The notes under the pieces were generated by a model. That model was given only the letters and a program-made list of their open reading frames with translations, was not told where the DNA came from and made no database searches. A stretch of 64,000 nucleotides of DNA, taken from positions 496,001 to 560,000 of the forward strand of contig NC_082407.1 in assembly GCF_004011695.2 (NCBI RefSeq), given 5' to 3'. The stretch comes from Ascochyta rabiei (Eukaryota > Ascomycota > Dothideomycetes > Pleosporales > Didymellaceae). Made by a program: the position numbers and the translations under genes. How positions within the stretch are numbered: position 1 is the stretch's first letter; the number at the start of each line of letters is the position of its first letter. Positions 11,601 through 22,938 of the stretch are shown here, piece after piece.

Positions 11601-12310
11601 TAACTAGCTCTTAATAATTGTAATTCTTTAGTTACTAGGGTTAGTTCTAACCTACTCTTCTATAGCTATAATGTAGACCTCCTGTAGATAATAGTACTCC
11701 TAACTTTTAGCTAGAACACACTACAGGGACAGGTAGTCTATTTTCTAGACTACCTCTAGTAGGGTATAGAGCTTACCTAGGCAGCTATAGTATAGGTATA
11801 ATAATACACCTAGAATATAATAGACTATAGCTGTAGGCCTGCAGAGTAGTACTATATAGGAGATAGGGTGTAGTTTTCCCTCTACAACGTAAAAACTAAT
11901 AGGCTAAGCTAGAAGCTTAACTAGTTATAAGCCTAGTACATAGTAGTTGCAGTTCCTACCCCTCTAACTATTACTTTAGATTTACTAGGTAACCTCTATA
12001 AGATAGTGTATATAGACCTACTAGAACGTACAGCTTCTAACCTACTACTAACACAGCGCCTACAGGAAAGTAGACTAGGTCTACTAGTTATCCTAGAGGA
12101 GGATAATCTAACCCTAGCTAAATAGGAGGTAGAGGTAATTCTAAAAAAGAAGAAGGCCTATAGATAGAATAGGTTATAGGTTCTAGTTAAATAAAAAGAA
12201 TATATAAAGCTAATATAGAAGCCTCTAGACGTATTATAGGATATAATAGCCTAGAAGGCCTTTACAGCAGTATATATAGAATATAAGAGGTAGGTTAAAG
12301 TAGAAAGAAC
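8640..12310 (+). pseudogene. Gypsy-1 pol remnant: protease, RT, RNase H, integrase, chromodomain
   Basis: Domains in order. Aspartic protease about 8750-8860, reading LFVNRVI and later HLGCKYFSV where D(S/T)G is expected. Reverse transcriptase about 9530-10230, with LVKKFSSR, ICVDYYALNYI and an active-site block near 9882-9900 reading YRDNILIY. RNase H about 10290-10690 (EVDYSSKALGGC; DNK-type tail). Integrase about 10970-11900, with a decayed HHCC finger, then IDFIVNLP and VIIDYISKY around 11220-11300. Chromodomain about 12130-12290, reading YRxNRLxVLVKxKEYIKL followed by PLDVLxDIIA, which in fungi can guide integration to heterochromatin. Trp and Gln positions are mostly stops. Confidence 0.85.
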
Positions 12311-14195
12311 TTTTATTATTTTATAATAACCCTTAAGAGGTTCTATTAGGAGATACTAGACTAGGCCTAGTGCCTAGCGTAGGAGAGCTTAGGGCCCCTA
12401 TAGTAACAGCACAACACTACTTCTTACACTCTACTAGCTACTACCATAGAAACTTAGTTCTTAAAAGATAGTCTTATTAGACAGGGAATAGTAGGTAGTA
12501 GTAGCTACGTCTAGGGCCTAATTGCGCGCTATGTAGCAGCAGCAGTCCTACTTATAGTTGTCCTCCTTCTTATTCTCCTCCTTATTACTAATAGTAATGC
12601 TATAGGCCTATTACAACAAGGCTAAGAAGTAAAGGGTAGGCGCTGTAGTGCTACAACATAGGGTGCGTAGCTCTAATAGAGAGGGCAAGCAGTAGTAGTA
12701 GAAGAGTAAGTAGACTTAGTAGGGAGGTAAGCAGATCTAGTAGGGGGAAGGGTAGTGCTTAGTAGGGGAGGTAGAGTGCAGGTAGCAGGATAGGCAGGAT
12801 AATAATAAGTACTCTAGGCAGTAGCAGGGCGTAGTAAGTAAGCGCTTAACCTAGTTAACAGCCTTCTTTAGGGTAGATTAGCTATACTTTTAATATAGGT
12901 AGAAGACTTATAGTAGTATAGGCCTAGACCTCCTTAAACTAGTTTATGCGCTTAGTCTATGTCTTAATAGCTATCTCTATAGTAGATATAAACTATTAAA
13001 AGTAGGTATTAAACTAGTTACTACTATAATAGCTAGATAAAGGTGTAGTAGGCAGCGTAATCTGCGTACTAGGCTTAGAGGGGGAACAGGTAATATAAGA
13101 AGAGGTTAGCTACTTAGCTAGTAAGGGGTTAGTATAGGCTAGGTTAAGGGTAGACTTATAGGCTTAGTAGAGCTTATAGTAGGTACCTAAATAGTATATA
13201 GTAGATTAGTAAAACGCCTCTTATAGTAACAGGTAGAATACTTGTAGACAAAGGTAGGCTACCTACCCTAGTTAGCCTTATTACTATTAACACCCTAGGT
13301 TCTAGCTATATTAACGTAGACGTTACTACCCTATATAGACGCCTTAATAACTATTAGCTATAGGTATAGACCTAGAATAAAGCTATATACCTAGATGTAC
13401 CCCTTAAAGTTATACTAGGTATAGTAGAGCTGTATATTAGTAGTAAAAAGACTATTATCTTAATAATAAACGTATTAGCGCTTAGCGCAGGTATAGTAGG
13501 TCTTGCTAGCACTAAGGAGGTAGTTAGCTGTAGATAGAATTAGCTAGTAGTAGGCCTATAATAGACGTAAGACACTTACTAGGCTAGCTAGTAAGGATAG
13601 TAAGCTAGTAGCGGAGGTAGTAGGGGATAGCGCAGGCAGAAACAGAGACTAAGTTCTTATCCTTAGAGTTACTCTTAACCTTATAGTTACTAATATAGTG
13701 ATAGTAGCCTCTCTATAGACACAGTTAGATTCTATAATTAAAAACCTAGATAACTATTATAAAATACTAGGGGAATGTTATGGGTAGATAGAAGGGGACG
13801 TAGTAGGCTATAACTACCTCTGCTAGAGGGACTACTAGCCCTATAACTAGTAGCCTAGTAACTAGAGCTAGGCGTAATAATAGATATATAATTTAAATAG
13901 AATAGGTAGGTATAAAAAGATAGGTAGGTATAACATAGGTAGGTTAGGTATAACATAGGTAGGTTACGTAAGAGTAGGGAGTAGTACAGCGTCTAATAAG
14001 GGAAGGTGTGCTAGGTAAAACAAAAACAACCTAGGTGTATATAGGGACTACCCTAGGTAAACTATAGACTAGACTAATAGCTAACCTACTAAGAGGTAGG
14101 CCCTTACTTAACTACAACTAGCTCTAGAGTTTACCTACTACTAGCGCCTACTAGTCTACGCAAAACGCAGAAAGGACCTAGCAAAATACACTTAG
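12310..14195 (+). other. Gypsy-1 3' region between chromodomain and 3' LTR
   Basis: About 1.9 kb inside the element, after pol. It is longer than the usual 3' untranslated region. The plus strand gives a partly protein-like reading: a serine/proline-rich part near 12520-12600, an S/R-rich part near 12660-12860, and a later VGSVICVLGLEGEQVI-type part near 13060-13130. I recognise no domain. It could be an extra open frame, captured sequence or decayed non-coding sequence. Short direct repeats (TAGGTAGGTATAACATAGGT type) occur at 13900-13970. Confidence 0.4.
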
Positions 14196-14221
14196 CTAGG
14201 GAGAGATAGGGAAAGGACGTA
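14196..14221 (+). other. Gypsy-1 polypurine tract
   Basis: A purine-rich run, AGGGAGAGATAGGGAAAGGA, directly before the 3' LTR. This is where plus-strand DNA synthesis would be primed. Confidence 0.7.
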
Positions 14222-14376
14222 TGTTATAGGCTTAGACCTTATCTAAGCCTTAAGTAAGACAGGATAGTTACGTGCCCTATAGACATATTAGAAGGACACG
14301 TAACATATTACCTCCTTAAGAGATATAATACTATATTAACCCTTATTACATTCTACCCTAAGGCTAGTCTATAACA
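14222..14376 (+). repeat. Gypsy-1 3' LTR (155 bp)
   Basis: Starts TGTTATAGG and ends CTATAACA, with the terminal CA intact. It is followed by CTTAC, the copy of the target site found before the 5' LTR. Confidence 0.93.
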
Positions 14377-17035
14377 CTTACAAATCTAAAGTAGCTTCCT
14401 AAGACTAGATATAATAAACTAGGAGATTATTACTATAGTATATAAAGTAGAAATAGATATATTCTTCTATATGTTCTCTACACTATTTAACTATAGATAA
14501 TACCCTTAAATCTAGAAAAGAGTAATAGGAGTTATCCTTAAAAAGCTAAACAAACTAGACTATACAGCCCCTAAAGCCTACAGGGTAATTACTCTCCTTA
14601 GCTGCCTAGGTAAAGTTATAGAAAGACTAGTAGCTAAACAGCTTAGTATACTAGTAGAAATAACTACCCTACTATACCCTTTATAACTAGGTAGAAGAGT
14701 ATAAAAATTAGCTATAGACGCTTCTATACTGCTACTAAACTAAGTGTAAGAATAAAAGAAACTAAAGTATATAATAACTATAGTGTTCCTTAACATTAAA
14801 GGAGCTTTTAACTACGTCTTACTAGGCTAACTACTTACTATCCTACAACAACTAAAGCTACCTTGCAGCCTAATAGCCTAGATCTAATCCTTTCTCTCTA
14901 GACGCTAACTATAACTATCCTTTAATAGAGAAATAGAAGAATTTAGTAATATAAACGCTAGAATCCTATAAGGAAGCTATATTTTACCTATTCTGTTCCT
15001 AATATATATTAGGCCTCTATTCTAGTTAATTACAAACTACTTGCTGTTCTACCTAGACAACCTAGCTATTATAGTATTATCTACTAACCTAAAGAAAAAC
15101 ATCTACCTACTAGAAAGAGATATAGCTAGCCTATTTATAAAAGAATCTAGCTGTGCAATACAGTTTAATACGCTAAAATCTAAACTTATCTACTTTACTT
15201 TAAGCTAAAGAGCAGAAAACTACACTCTTACCCTACTAGATAGGTCTACTATAACACTAAAAAAGACTGCTAAATAGCTAGAAATCTACTTTAATAATAG
15301 GCTCTTCTTTAAGAAGCATACTGCTATAAGAATTAGCTAAGTAAGAAATACCTTCTATAGAATGTATAGACTAGTAAACAGCAGTAAAGGCCTTATATCT
15401 ACTACTCTCTAATACATATACCTAGCCTGTGTTACTAGTATAGTAGACTATAGATGCTAGGTCTTCTAGAAGTAATAAGCTAGAATAGCAAAACAGCTAT
15501 AAGGACTACAGAACCTAGCACTTAGGAAAATCTTAGGTACCTTCTAAACCTTACCTATAATTTCCTAAGAGGTAGAGGTAGTACTAGCCCCTCCTATAAT
15601 AAGGCTAAACACTTTAATAAGAAAGTACGCCTTTAGAGCTAGAAAGCTTCTAAAGAACTACTCTATCTACACTGCTACAATATAGCTGAAATCTACTCTA
15701 CAAAACACAGACCTAAAATCTAGCATAGAGTAAGAAGAGGTTAACTGTACTAGGCTAAGAATAGGACCTCCTATATAGCTTATACAAATTATATAGTCTA
15801 TAGAAAAAGCTATACCTAGTATAAGAGAAGAGAAACTAAAAGACTTCTACTTCTACTTCTAGAATAAGGCTATTGCATACTAAACTAAAATCTTAAAACT
15901 ACTAAAAGAAGAAGAAGTAAAAGCATATAAAATATAGATGCTATAGAAAGTAGGAAGTAATATACTAGCTATCTATACAGACGCTTTCCCTATAGAGGAA
16001 GGCCTAGAGATAGGAGTAGGAATTATAGTCCTAGACTATAACTAAGAGCCTAAGGAAATCTATACTATAAACTATAATATTAGTAAAGGCTAAATTGTAT
16101 ATAACAGAGAACTAGAAGGAATAATAAGAGGCTTTAAAATTATAGCTACTATAGCTACTATAGAATAGGACATCTAAGTCTTTATAGATTACTAGGTAGC
16201 TATTCTAAGACTAAAAACTCCTTTAAATAAGCCTAGATAGGCTTAGTAAATACGCTGTATAAAGGCAGCTAAAACTATTAAAGATAAAGAAGCTATAATA
16301 AGCCTTAAATAGACCCCTAGCTAATAAGACATTACAGGAAACAAGAAAGCAGACCTTCTAGTAAAGGAAGTAATAAAAAAGAGGCCTACCTCTAACGCTA
16401 TAAGCTTTGCTATAACTAGAATTTAAGTAAAGGCTATTATAATAGATAAATAGGTTTAGAAACTAGTTACCTATAAAGCTAAAGTAATCCTAAGGAATAT
16501 AGACATATACGTAGTAAAATACTAGCTAGAACTAATAAATAGGATAAAACTACCTAAAAATACTAAATAAGAGGTAGTAAGTGCCTACTACTAACTAAAA
16601 CTAGGATATAGATATAACAAAGCATACCTCTATAATATATAGAAGGTAGATAGTAATAGATGTATCTACAGCTACATAAAAATAACTTAACACCTTCTAC
16701 TCAGCTATAAAGAATATAAACAATTAAGAAAAACAATACAGGACAGCCTATAAGGATAATAACTCTTAATATAACTACTACTACACACAACTTAGGGAAT
16801 TCTAGCTACTCTAGCTTTTATTTTAGATACTAGAATAGGCACCTATAAGTAGTACCTACAACAAACAACAGACACCTAAAAAATACTGTTAACCCCCTAT
16901 AGCATAGGCTCTTACTACAGAACTCTAAACCTATACTTACTACCTTTTTACAATTACACTTCTTAAATTACTAGAGTAGTTTAACTGATCTTATCTTATA
17001 TAGTCTTAGACTTACACAGGACGTTAAACTTATAA
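14377..17035 (+). pseudogene. LINE-1 ORF2, RT and RNase H part
   Basis: Continuation of ORF2 after Gypsy-1. RT: IxKRVIGVILKKLNK and KPDYTAPKAYRVI-type blocks appear near 14515-14600, and the active-site block LLFYLDNLAIIVL at about 15042-15080 corresponds to the (Y/F)xDD box with one D turned to N. RNase H: from about 15966, AIYTDAF followed by GVGIIVLDY, then a NRELEGI-like block near 16102-16120, the catalytic D/E arrangement seen in Tad-like ORF2. The tail (about 16560-16760) is cysteine-poor and ends before the AATTA tail. The 5'-truncated LINE-2 matches from about 15390 onward. Confidence 0.8.
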
Positions 17036-17066
17036 ATTAAATTAAATTAATTAAATTAAATTACGA
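17036..17066 (+). repeat. LINE-1 3' AATTA-type tail
   Basis: Repeated AAATT/AATTA units mark the 3' end of the LINE, and the same tail ends LINE-2. Such simple-repeat tails, rather than poly(A), are known in some non-LTR elements. Confidence 0.75.
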
Positions 17067-18782
17067 CTATTATAGACTATTATAATAATACTACTATAAT
17101 ACTACGTATACTAATACTATAACAAAGGTACACTCTACCTTACTAACTAAGCTATAGAAGCTACTATACTAGATAGTATAAAACACGCATCTAAGGTATT
17201 TAAAGTTCTAGAAATAACACTAAGATAATAACACGCTAGAAAGCGCGCCTAACGTAACTGTTAACCTAACTTAAGTAAGCTAGATAAGATAGAGTAGAAG
17301 GTAATAGTAGTATATATACTTAAGCTAGATATATAAGAAATAGGCGCTATAAGGACTATAGTGTAAGAAATAGCTAATAATCTCCTTACTACACGTGGTA
17401 AAGGACATGTTAGTAAGAACTAGGGAGATAGGTTTAGGACGTGTAATAAGGAGTTTAAGCTTTAATACAGTTACTTATATAATTGTTAACAAGCTCTAAA
17501 TATAGATCTACGCGTTATAGAGCTCTAGTTTAAGCTAGTAAGAAATATAAAGAAGAAGTATAGGATTCTAGATAAAGATATATAGAACTTTAATAAGTAT
17601 AGCTTTATAAAAGGTATAATTACTACTTAAATAGTCTTTATAGGCTCTAAGAAGTAAAGTAATCCTAAGAAGATATAGCTAGGTAATTATAACTAGGTTA
17701 TAATTATCTAGGGTATCTGCGCTAGTAGGTAGGCTATTCTACTCTTTTTTATCTTTAGTAGTGAGGTCCTTATATTAAGCTATTATACAGAACTACCTTA
17801 TAACTAGGTAATTAAGACTAGCGCTAATAGATAGATAATAAATAAGCTTAGTATAAAGTAGCTAAAGTACTTTAATATATATATAAAGGAGCGTACTATA
17901 GGTATATACTGTCTACTAATTATAGGTAGCTATAAGAGCTAATAAAGATAAATTCTATAAGTACTATTAGAAATAGAAGATTATTACTCTCTATATGCCT
18001 TCTTACTTGTTACACCTACTATAGCTACTTAATATAGGCTGTTTTACCCCTTTAAAGCAGGTATACTCTACTGAGATTAATAGCTAGATAAGGTACTCTA
18101 TTACGTGAATTAAGAAAAAGACGTTCTTACTAACCTTTTATATTACTTTTAACAAGGCAATTATAAAGGAAAATATCCTAGTAAGCTTTAGAGGCTCTAG
18201 TTTAGTATCCTATAACCTAGAGTAAGTGCTATTAAAGCTTAATATAGTGCTTTACACGCTAACACCTCTACTACTAGAGGCTACCCTATAGGAGTTAAAA
18301 ACGCTAGCTACTCTAAAGGAGATAGAGGCGTAATTAACGCTAGTTTATAAGCGCATATAAAGGTATAGATAATTACTAGTCTCTTCTCTTCTATAGGCTG
18401 TTAATTTGCTTATAAAAGGTATAGCTATTATAGGTTATAATTTAGTGTTGTAGGTATAGAAACTAGCTAGTATTAGTAAGGCAATAGCTACTCTAATAGA
18501 GTAGGGTAGTTGTAAAAGAAAGTATATTTAAATAGAGGAGAGTCTTATAGTAGGTAACATACAGGATTTAATAGCTAAGAAGGACTATAGTAGTAGGGAG
18601 GTAGCTAAATAGCCTATAAAGAAAGTATATAAGAAGAGGCACTATAGGTATTATAGTAAGACTAGCTATAATACGTATACCTATACAGCAGAAATTATAG
18701 ATATAGATAATAGTAACGCTTCTAAATAATATTTTAGGCTAGAGTAATTATTAGTATAGTGTTGTAGTGTAGTAGTAATAGT
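17067..18782 (+). pseudogene. pogo-E transposase remnant
   Basis: Transposase of the pogo/Fot1 type. It begins with a Psq-type helix-turn-helix at about 17140-17250 (AIEATILDSIKHASKVFKV then EITLR), followed by a CENP-B-like DNA-binding block (about 17260-17420) and a DDE catalytic region. The latter includes LDKDIxNFNKYSFIKGII near 17572-17625, equivalent to the first catalytic D block of this family. Many stops and at least one frame change break it. The C-terminal region near 18630-18660 keeps a YRYYSKTSYNTYT reading, a decayed zinc knuckle like that of pogo-A and pogo-B. The N-terminus directly abuts the LINE tail. Confidence 0.75.
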
Positions 18783-18852
18783 CTATAATAGTTGCAATGT
18801 TAGTAAGGGTACGCTACTTAGTAGGGGTACGCTGCTTAGTAGTAAAACACGT
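18783..18852 (-). repeat. pogo-E right terminal inverted repeat
   Basis: The inverse of 3720-3790. It contains two tandem GGGTACGCTRCTTAGTAG units and ends AAAACACGT, followed by the TA target copy. Confidence 0.85.
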
Positions 18853-19665
18853 TATATTAAAGTATTTATCTACTATTTTCTAGAGTTCTAGGTTGTTTTA
18901 GAATATAGAGGTAAACACAGAAACTATAATAGTGCCCTTCTAGTTTAGACTATCTCCTTAGCTTAAGAATAATGAGATAGGTGCCTAGAGATAAGGTTAC
19001 TCTAGTTAAGGTTAGGTACTCTAGGACCTAGGTAGAATTAATAGGACTATAGACTATCTATTGTGTTTAATACACAGAGCTTCTCTTAGAATAAGATCCT
19101 AGTTTTTAGGTTATTCTACTACTTTCTCTAGCTAATCTTATTCTTATGTATTAATATAAGTAGAATAGATATTAAAGTAGTATTAAGAGTGTAGATTAGT
19201 AAGCTAAGTTTACTAGCAGTGTACTAGAAATAAGGAAAGTAAACTTATAATAGGCTAACTGTGTAGTAGGTATTTATTCTTCTACTAGCACCTCTCTTCT
19301 TTTAAGTTTCCTCTCTCTTACAGCACTCTTAGACCTATATATCTAGGAGCTTTACACACTCTAGATCCTTAAGGAGCTTCTAACTAATCTTTATATAGAG
19401 AAGAATAAAGGTAGATTAGCTATTAGTGTATTTGCACTTAGCGCTATCCTAGATATTATTTATTACGTCTTTACTAATCTCTGTGTCTTTCTATATAGAC
19501 TTAATATCTAATATTAAAAGGTAGTTAACTTTAGGGCTTATAACATCTTAGAATTATCTAAATTTTAATAGCCTAATTAACAACTGTTCCCTAGTTTAAT
19601 AGTCCCCTAGTACTATAGTAACAGAGCTAAATTACATTTCTCTAGACTCTTAGTGTTTATTAAGA
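18853..19665 (-). other. Unresolved degraded host segment between pogo-E and Copia-3
   Basis: Resumes the host sequence interrupted by pogo-E. The reverse strand gives a lysine- and glutamate-rich reading (KDTEISKDVINNI; KRGASRRINTYYT; KNKISxRK) that looks more protein-like than the plus strand, but no family is recognised. Heavy CTAG content indicates RIP. Probably the same element as 3151-3719. Confidence 0.3.
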
Positions 19666-20496
19666 TTAGAAGTAATAGTTATAGAAGGAATAGTTAAATT
19701 TATTTTATTTAGTAACTACAGAGAGAGAGCAGTATTTATCCTTCTTAGTTTTAGATAGGCCTAGATCTAGTTTTAGATAGACCTAGATCCGGTTTTAGAT
19801 AGGCCTAGATCTAATTTTAGATAGACCTAGATCTAGTTTTTTTAGACAGGCCTAGATCCGGTTTTAGATAGGGCTAGATCTGGTTTTAGATTACCCCTTA
19901 GTAAAACACTTAGTGTTTTAGATTTATTTTTAGTACTCTTATACTTAGAGTATTATAATCTTATAGTCTTTATTTTTACTTAGTCTTACTAGGTTTATTC
20001 TAGTATTAGAGAAGAAACCTTAAAAAACGCGTTTTAACACGATTATAAGCAAGGTGTTAAGAAGTTAGTTTAAAATAATTTATAACACTAGCGCTGCTAG
20101 AGGTATAGGCTTACTAATTATAGATAGTGTGTATTAGCTAGTAATGTATCTAGTCTAAGATACGCTAGTGTAATAAATAATAGATTACTTCTAACCCTAA
20201 GGTCTTTATTACAGAATTTGTGTAATTCTTCTATTCCTTAACTACTATTTTGTTTAGAGGCTTGGTTAGGACTAGTAGAGCTTAGGTAATATTTTTATTT
20301 AGTTTATTAGGTATTTTGTACCTATTACTAGGCTTATAAGTATTACTAGACTTCTTTAGCTTATATTATAGCTTTAACTATATCTACTTACGAATAGCTT
20401 ATACTCTAATCTCTTTATTATAGTTTAGTAAGATGTATTCTCTTAGCTTATATTTATAGTTGTATTACTTACTTTTAAATTTTTTTTTATTTAATA
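19666..20496 (-). repeat. Copia-3 3' LTR
   Basis: About 830 bp matching 26325-27178 nearly throughout. Shared landmarks are GGAGAGAGAGCAGTATTTATCC-type sequence near the left end, the 22-bp array, CCCCTTAGTAAAACACTTAG, and the AATTT…TTTAATA right edge. The left edge is uncertain by 10-20 bases. Confidence 0.8.
19749..19893. repeat. 22-bp tandem array in Copia-3 3' LTR
   Basis: About six copies of TTTTAGATAGRCCTAGATCY(A/G)(G/A). Units carry AGATCT or AGATCC alternately, and one unit has extra T residues. The 5' LTR holds a related array with about the same number of units but a different variant order. Confidence 0.85.
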
Positions 20497-21073
20497 TACC
20501 CTCTTAAGCAATATAACTATCTTATAATACTTAGCTTATTAAATAAGGTAGTAAAGGTAGGTAAATAAAGTTCTTTTATAAATATATTAGCTAGTTATTC
20601 TTTAATTATTATATAGTTTAGGTCTATTATCCCTTCTAGACTCTTTTCTCTTATAAAGTAATATTGTATATCTATATACTTAGTTTTAGAGTAATATTCT
20701 AGGTTAGTTACTAGTGTAATAGTAGCTTAATTATTACTAAACAGATAGAATTCCTCTTCTCTTAGATTTAGAAGCTTATTAATAGCTAGCTATTTATAGA
20801 TACTTATTAAATAGGTATATTCTTTAATAGCTTCTTTTAGAGCTATGTATTCTAGTTTACAGCTACTTAGAGTAGTTAATTCTTGTAATTTACTAGTCTA
20901 GCTAATAGGGGTGTTAATAAACATAAATATATAGCTATTTATACTTTTTCTAGTAGTTAAATTACTACTCTAATCAGCATCTAGATATCTAAGTAATAAG
21001 GGTGCTTATTGTAATTAGAAGAATAATCTATTTTTTCTTTTTTAATCAGGTATTTAAGAATCCTATTAACTAC
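20497..21073 (-). pseudogene. Copia-3 RNase H domain, C-terminal part
   Basis: Ty1/Copia RNase H, which degrades the RNA of the RNA:DNA hybrid. Read leftward from 21070: VNRILKYLIKKEK, then after a frame change a serine-rich core, KLEYIALKEAIKEYTYL (catalytic Glu block) near 20810-20860, and NLEYYSKTKYIDI near 20660-20700, the conserved end block in which H becomes Y. The last part adjoins the polypurine tract. It is separated from its RT by pogo-A. Confidence 0.82.
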
Positions 21074-21075
21074 TA

Positions 21076-22938
21076 ACGTACCCCACAGGCGAGCCGCTTA
21101 ACAGGCGAGCCGCTCACTTTTGCCAAGCCCCTACCAAACTCCACCCTATTATGGCCCAAAACAACCCAGTTTAGTGCTGTAAAGTGCAGTATGGCCTGTA
21201 ATACTATTTAGAAACTACTTCTACCTCTTTCTGACACGTTCGCGCGTTGTGTCCTGTCTGATTGCACTGTCCACAGCGTCTTTGGGAGGGCTTACCTCCT
21301 TTAGCGCGCACCTGCTTCTTTGCCTTCTTCCTATTACTACGCGCCCTAAACTCCTTTAGAGTTGTTAATTACAGGCCATCCTTAACTGTTAGGGTCTCTT
21401 CTGCCTAAACTTGCTTTCTTTTATGTAATTTTTGTTGTGTAGCTGCCTTATTAGTAGCTTAAAGCTAAGTAATCTCCTGTTGTGCTAACACTAGCTTATG
21501 CACAATTATTGTTGCCCCTTTTACTACCTTCTTAAACGCCTTAACTATAGAGGTAGGCGAACTATCTATATGCCTCTGAATCCTTGTCTTTACAAGCGTT
21601 AATTGCGACCTAAGTTTAAGGGTGTTGCTTAGGGTTTGCGACTGCTAGAGCTTGTTGTTAACAGGTAGTAGTAGTGATAGAGTGCGCAACTTCACATCAA
21701 GGGCTATTATAACCTGGTCTGGGTTAAATAGGACTAATCTAGCACCTTAGAACCCTCCCTAGATGTTCTTAGAAGTAATTGCAGCATTATAGGTGCGTAT
21801 AAAGTATGGCAGGAACTCTGTCTTTATAATATAGTTAATCTAGTTATATATAAGTATTTTAGCTTAGCGCCTATATGCCTTCTTTAAAGCAGTAAAACAA
21901 CCTACATTAAGGGGCTATGTAAGGTGTAATAAGTAAGGAGGCAAATAGAGAGTAATAATCTTATTATCCTTACAGTATTGCTAGAATTTAAGAGAGTTAT
22001 GGCTCTTATAACTATTAATAATAAGCAAATAGTAGGTGCTAATAGTACGCTCTTTTGTATGCCTGTTAAAGTGCTTTAACCAGTTAAGACCAAGCTTGTT
22101 AGTAGTCCAGCCGTTATTAGAGACTCTAATAACCTAGTTGTGAGGCAGATCCTCTTCTTTGTACCAGGCAGAGAGGTAGTGGTAGGCTTTAAAGATAAGG
22201 AAGGCTGGAATAGCCTATCCTTTGGCATTAATGCTTACTATAGCCGTAGCCCACTCTTAGTTGCCTGGCTAGATAGCCTTTAGCTGACCCTGTTGTTCTA
22301 AAGCTGTAACAACTGCTCCTAGGGAGATCTGGCCTATTATAAAGCCTGTCTTGTTAAGGTTGTACGTGTCTTCATCCTAGATACCATACTTAGCTTTAAT
22401 ATTAGCTACTAGGCCAAACCAGCCCTGTAGAACCTTAGAATCCTTACAGAGGGCTCTCTTGTAGTTGTACTTGCGATTAAACTTAACTTTAAGCTCTAGG
22501 TGTTGCTTAACAAACGTACTAGGCCAGTTTACGCTAATAGGGCCTAGATTGCGCTTAGCGCGTAAAGAATTGGCTATAGTAGCTACATCTAAGAGCTAAG
22601 AGAAAAATCCTTACGCATCTAGCTTAAAACATGCTTAATAATTACCTTCTTCTTATTATTGTCTAGCTTCTGTAAGTTGGCTATAGAATCTGCGCGTGAA
22701 GGTTGTCCTATGTGTTGGTTGCTTAGTGTCTTTTAAGGGACCCTGTAGATAGCTGCAGCGCGTTGCTGAGAGAGATTCGCGTCTTGTTTAAGAGCCTAGA
22801 GCGCAAGCTGTATCTAAGCTTCCTTTAACGCGTCTAAATGGTGTTGTTAAGAAGACATTGGTGTAGGAGGAGAAGTTTGGTGGGGGCTTGGCAAAAGTAA
22901 GCGGCTCGCCTGTTAAGCGGCTTGCCCGTAGGGTACGT
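21076..22938 (-). mobile_element. pogo-A DNA transposon, lightly mutated
   Basis: A 1863-bp pogo/Fot1-like element inserted in Copia-3 and flanked by TA on both sides (21074-21075 and 22939-22940). Terminal inverted repeats of about 60 bp start ACGTACCC and contain two tandem 16-bp AGGCGAGCCGCTTAAC-type motifs, then TTTTGCCAAGCCCC. It keeps CCA, TGG and CpG that are nearly absent elsewhere, so it is one of the youngest insertions. It is nearly identical to pogo-B, which lies 26 kb away in opposite orientation. Confidence 0.92.
21110..22858 (-). pseudogene. pogo-A transposase remnant
   Basis: Pogo-type DDE transposase, starting at the ATG whose complement is 22856-22858, just inside the TIR. 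Read leftward: an N-terminal helical part (LDALKEA, IQLALQALKQD), a CENP-B-like DNA-binding half, then the DDE_1-like catalytic domain with NFNKTGFIIGQ (first D block) and a LLIINSYKSHNS-type block (second D position, now N). The C-terminus carries a CCHC zinc knuckle at about 21234-21275, reading CGQCNQTGHNARTC with all four ligands intact. Stops stand at scattered Gln/Trp positions, so no protein is made. The stop count is lower than in pogo-C or pogo-E. Confidence 0.85.

Larger units (their letters stand above)
7236..14376 (+). mobile_element. Gypsy-1, complete chromodomain Ty3/Gypsy retrotransposon
   Basis: A 7141-bp LTR retrotransposon inserted in LINE-1 ORF2. Two 155-bp LTRs (7236-7390 and 14222-14376) both start TGTTATAG and end CTATAAYA, an 8-base inverted pair. 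A perfect 5-bp target duplication, CTTAC, flanks the element at 7231-7235 and 14377-14381. Internal order is gag, protease, RT, RNase H, integrase, chromodomain, then about 1.9 kb before the 3' LTR. A truncated second copy (Gypsy-2) lies at 55600-58776. All reading frames are destroyed by stops. Confidence 0.92.
3798..17066 (+). mobile_element. LINE-1, Tad-like non-LTR retrotransposon, split by Gypsy-1
   Basis: A near full-length non-LTR element inserted in pogo-E. The 5' end at about 3798 is fixed by comparison with a second copy starting at about 47182. The 3' end is an AATTA-type simple tail (about 17036-17066), the same tail as the truncated LINE-2 at 55297-55330. Without Gypsy-1 the element is about 6.1 kb, with a 5' UTR, ORF1 with zinc knuckle, and ORF2 with endonuclease, RT and RNase H, which is the Tad1 layout. 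A target duplication is only suggestive: ACTATTA occurs on both sides. Confidence 0.82.
3720..18852 (+). mobile_element. pogo-E DNA transposon, split by LINE-1 and Gypsy-1
   Basis: A pogo/Fot1-like (Tc1-mariner superfamily) element. Its terminal inverted repeats lie 15 kb apart because other elements inserted between them. Left TIR 3720-3790 begins ACGTGTTTTACTACTAAGC; right TIR 18783-18852 is its inverse and ends AAACACGT. Both ends are flanked by TA (3718-3719 and 18853-18854), the classic target duplication. Without the LINE/Gypsy insertion at about 3798-17066 the element would be about 1.86 kb, the same size as pogo-A and pogo-B. Each TIR carries two adjacent 18-bp copies of a CTACTAAGCAGCRCGCCC-type motif. 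Confidence 0.85.
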
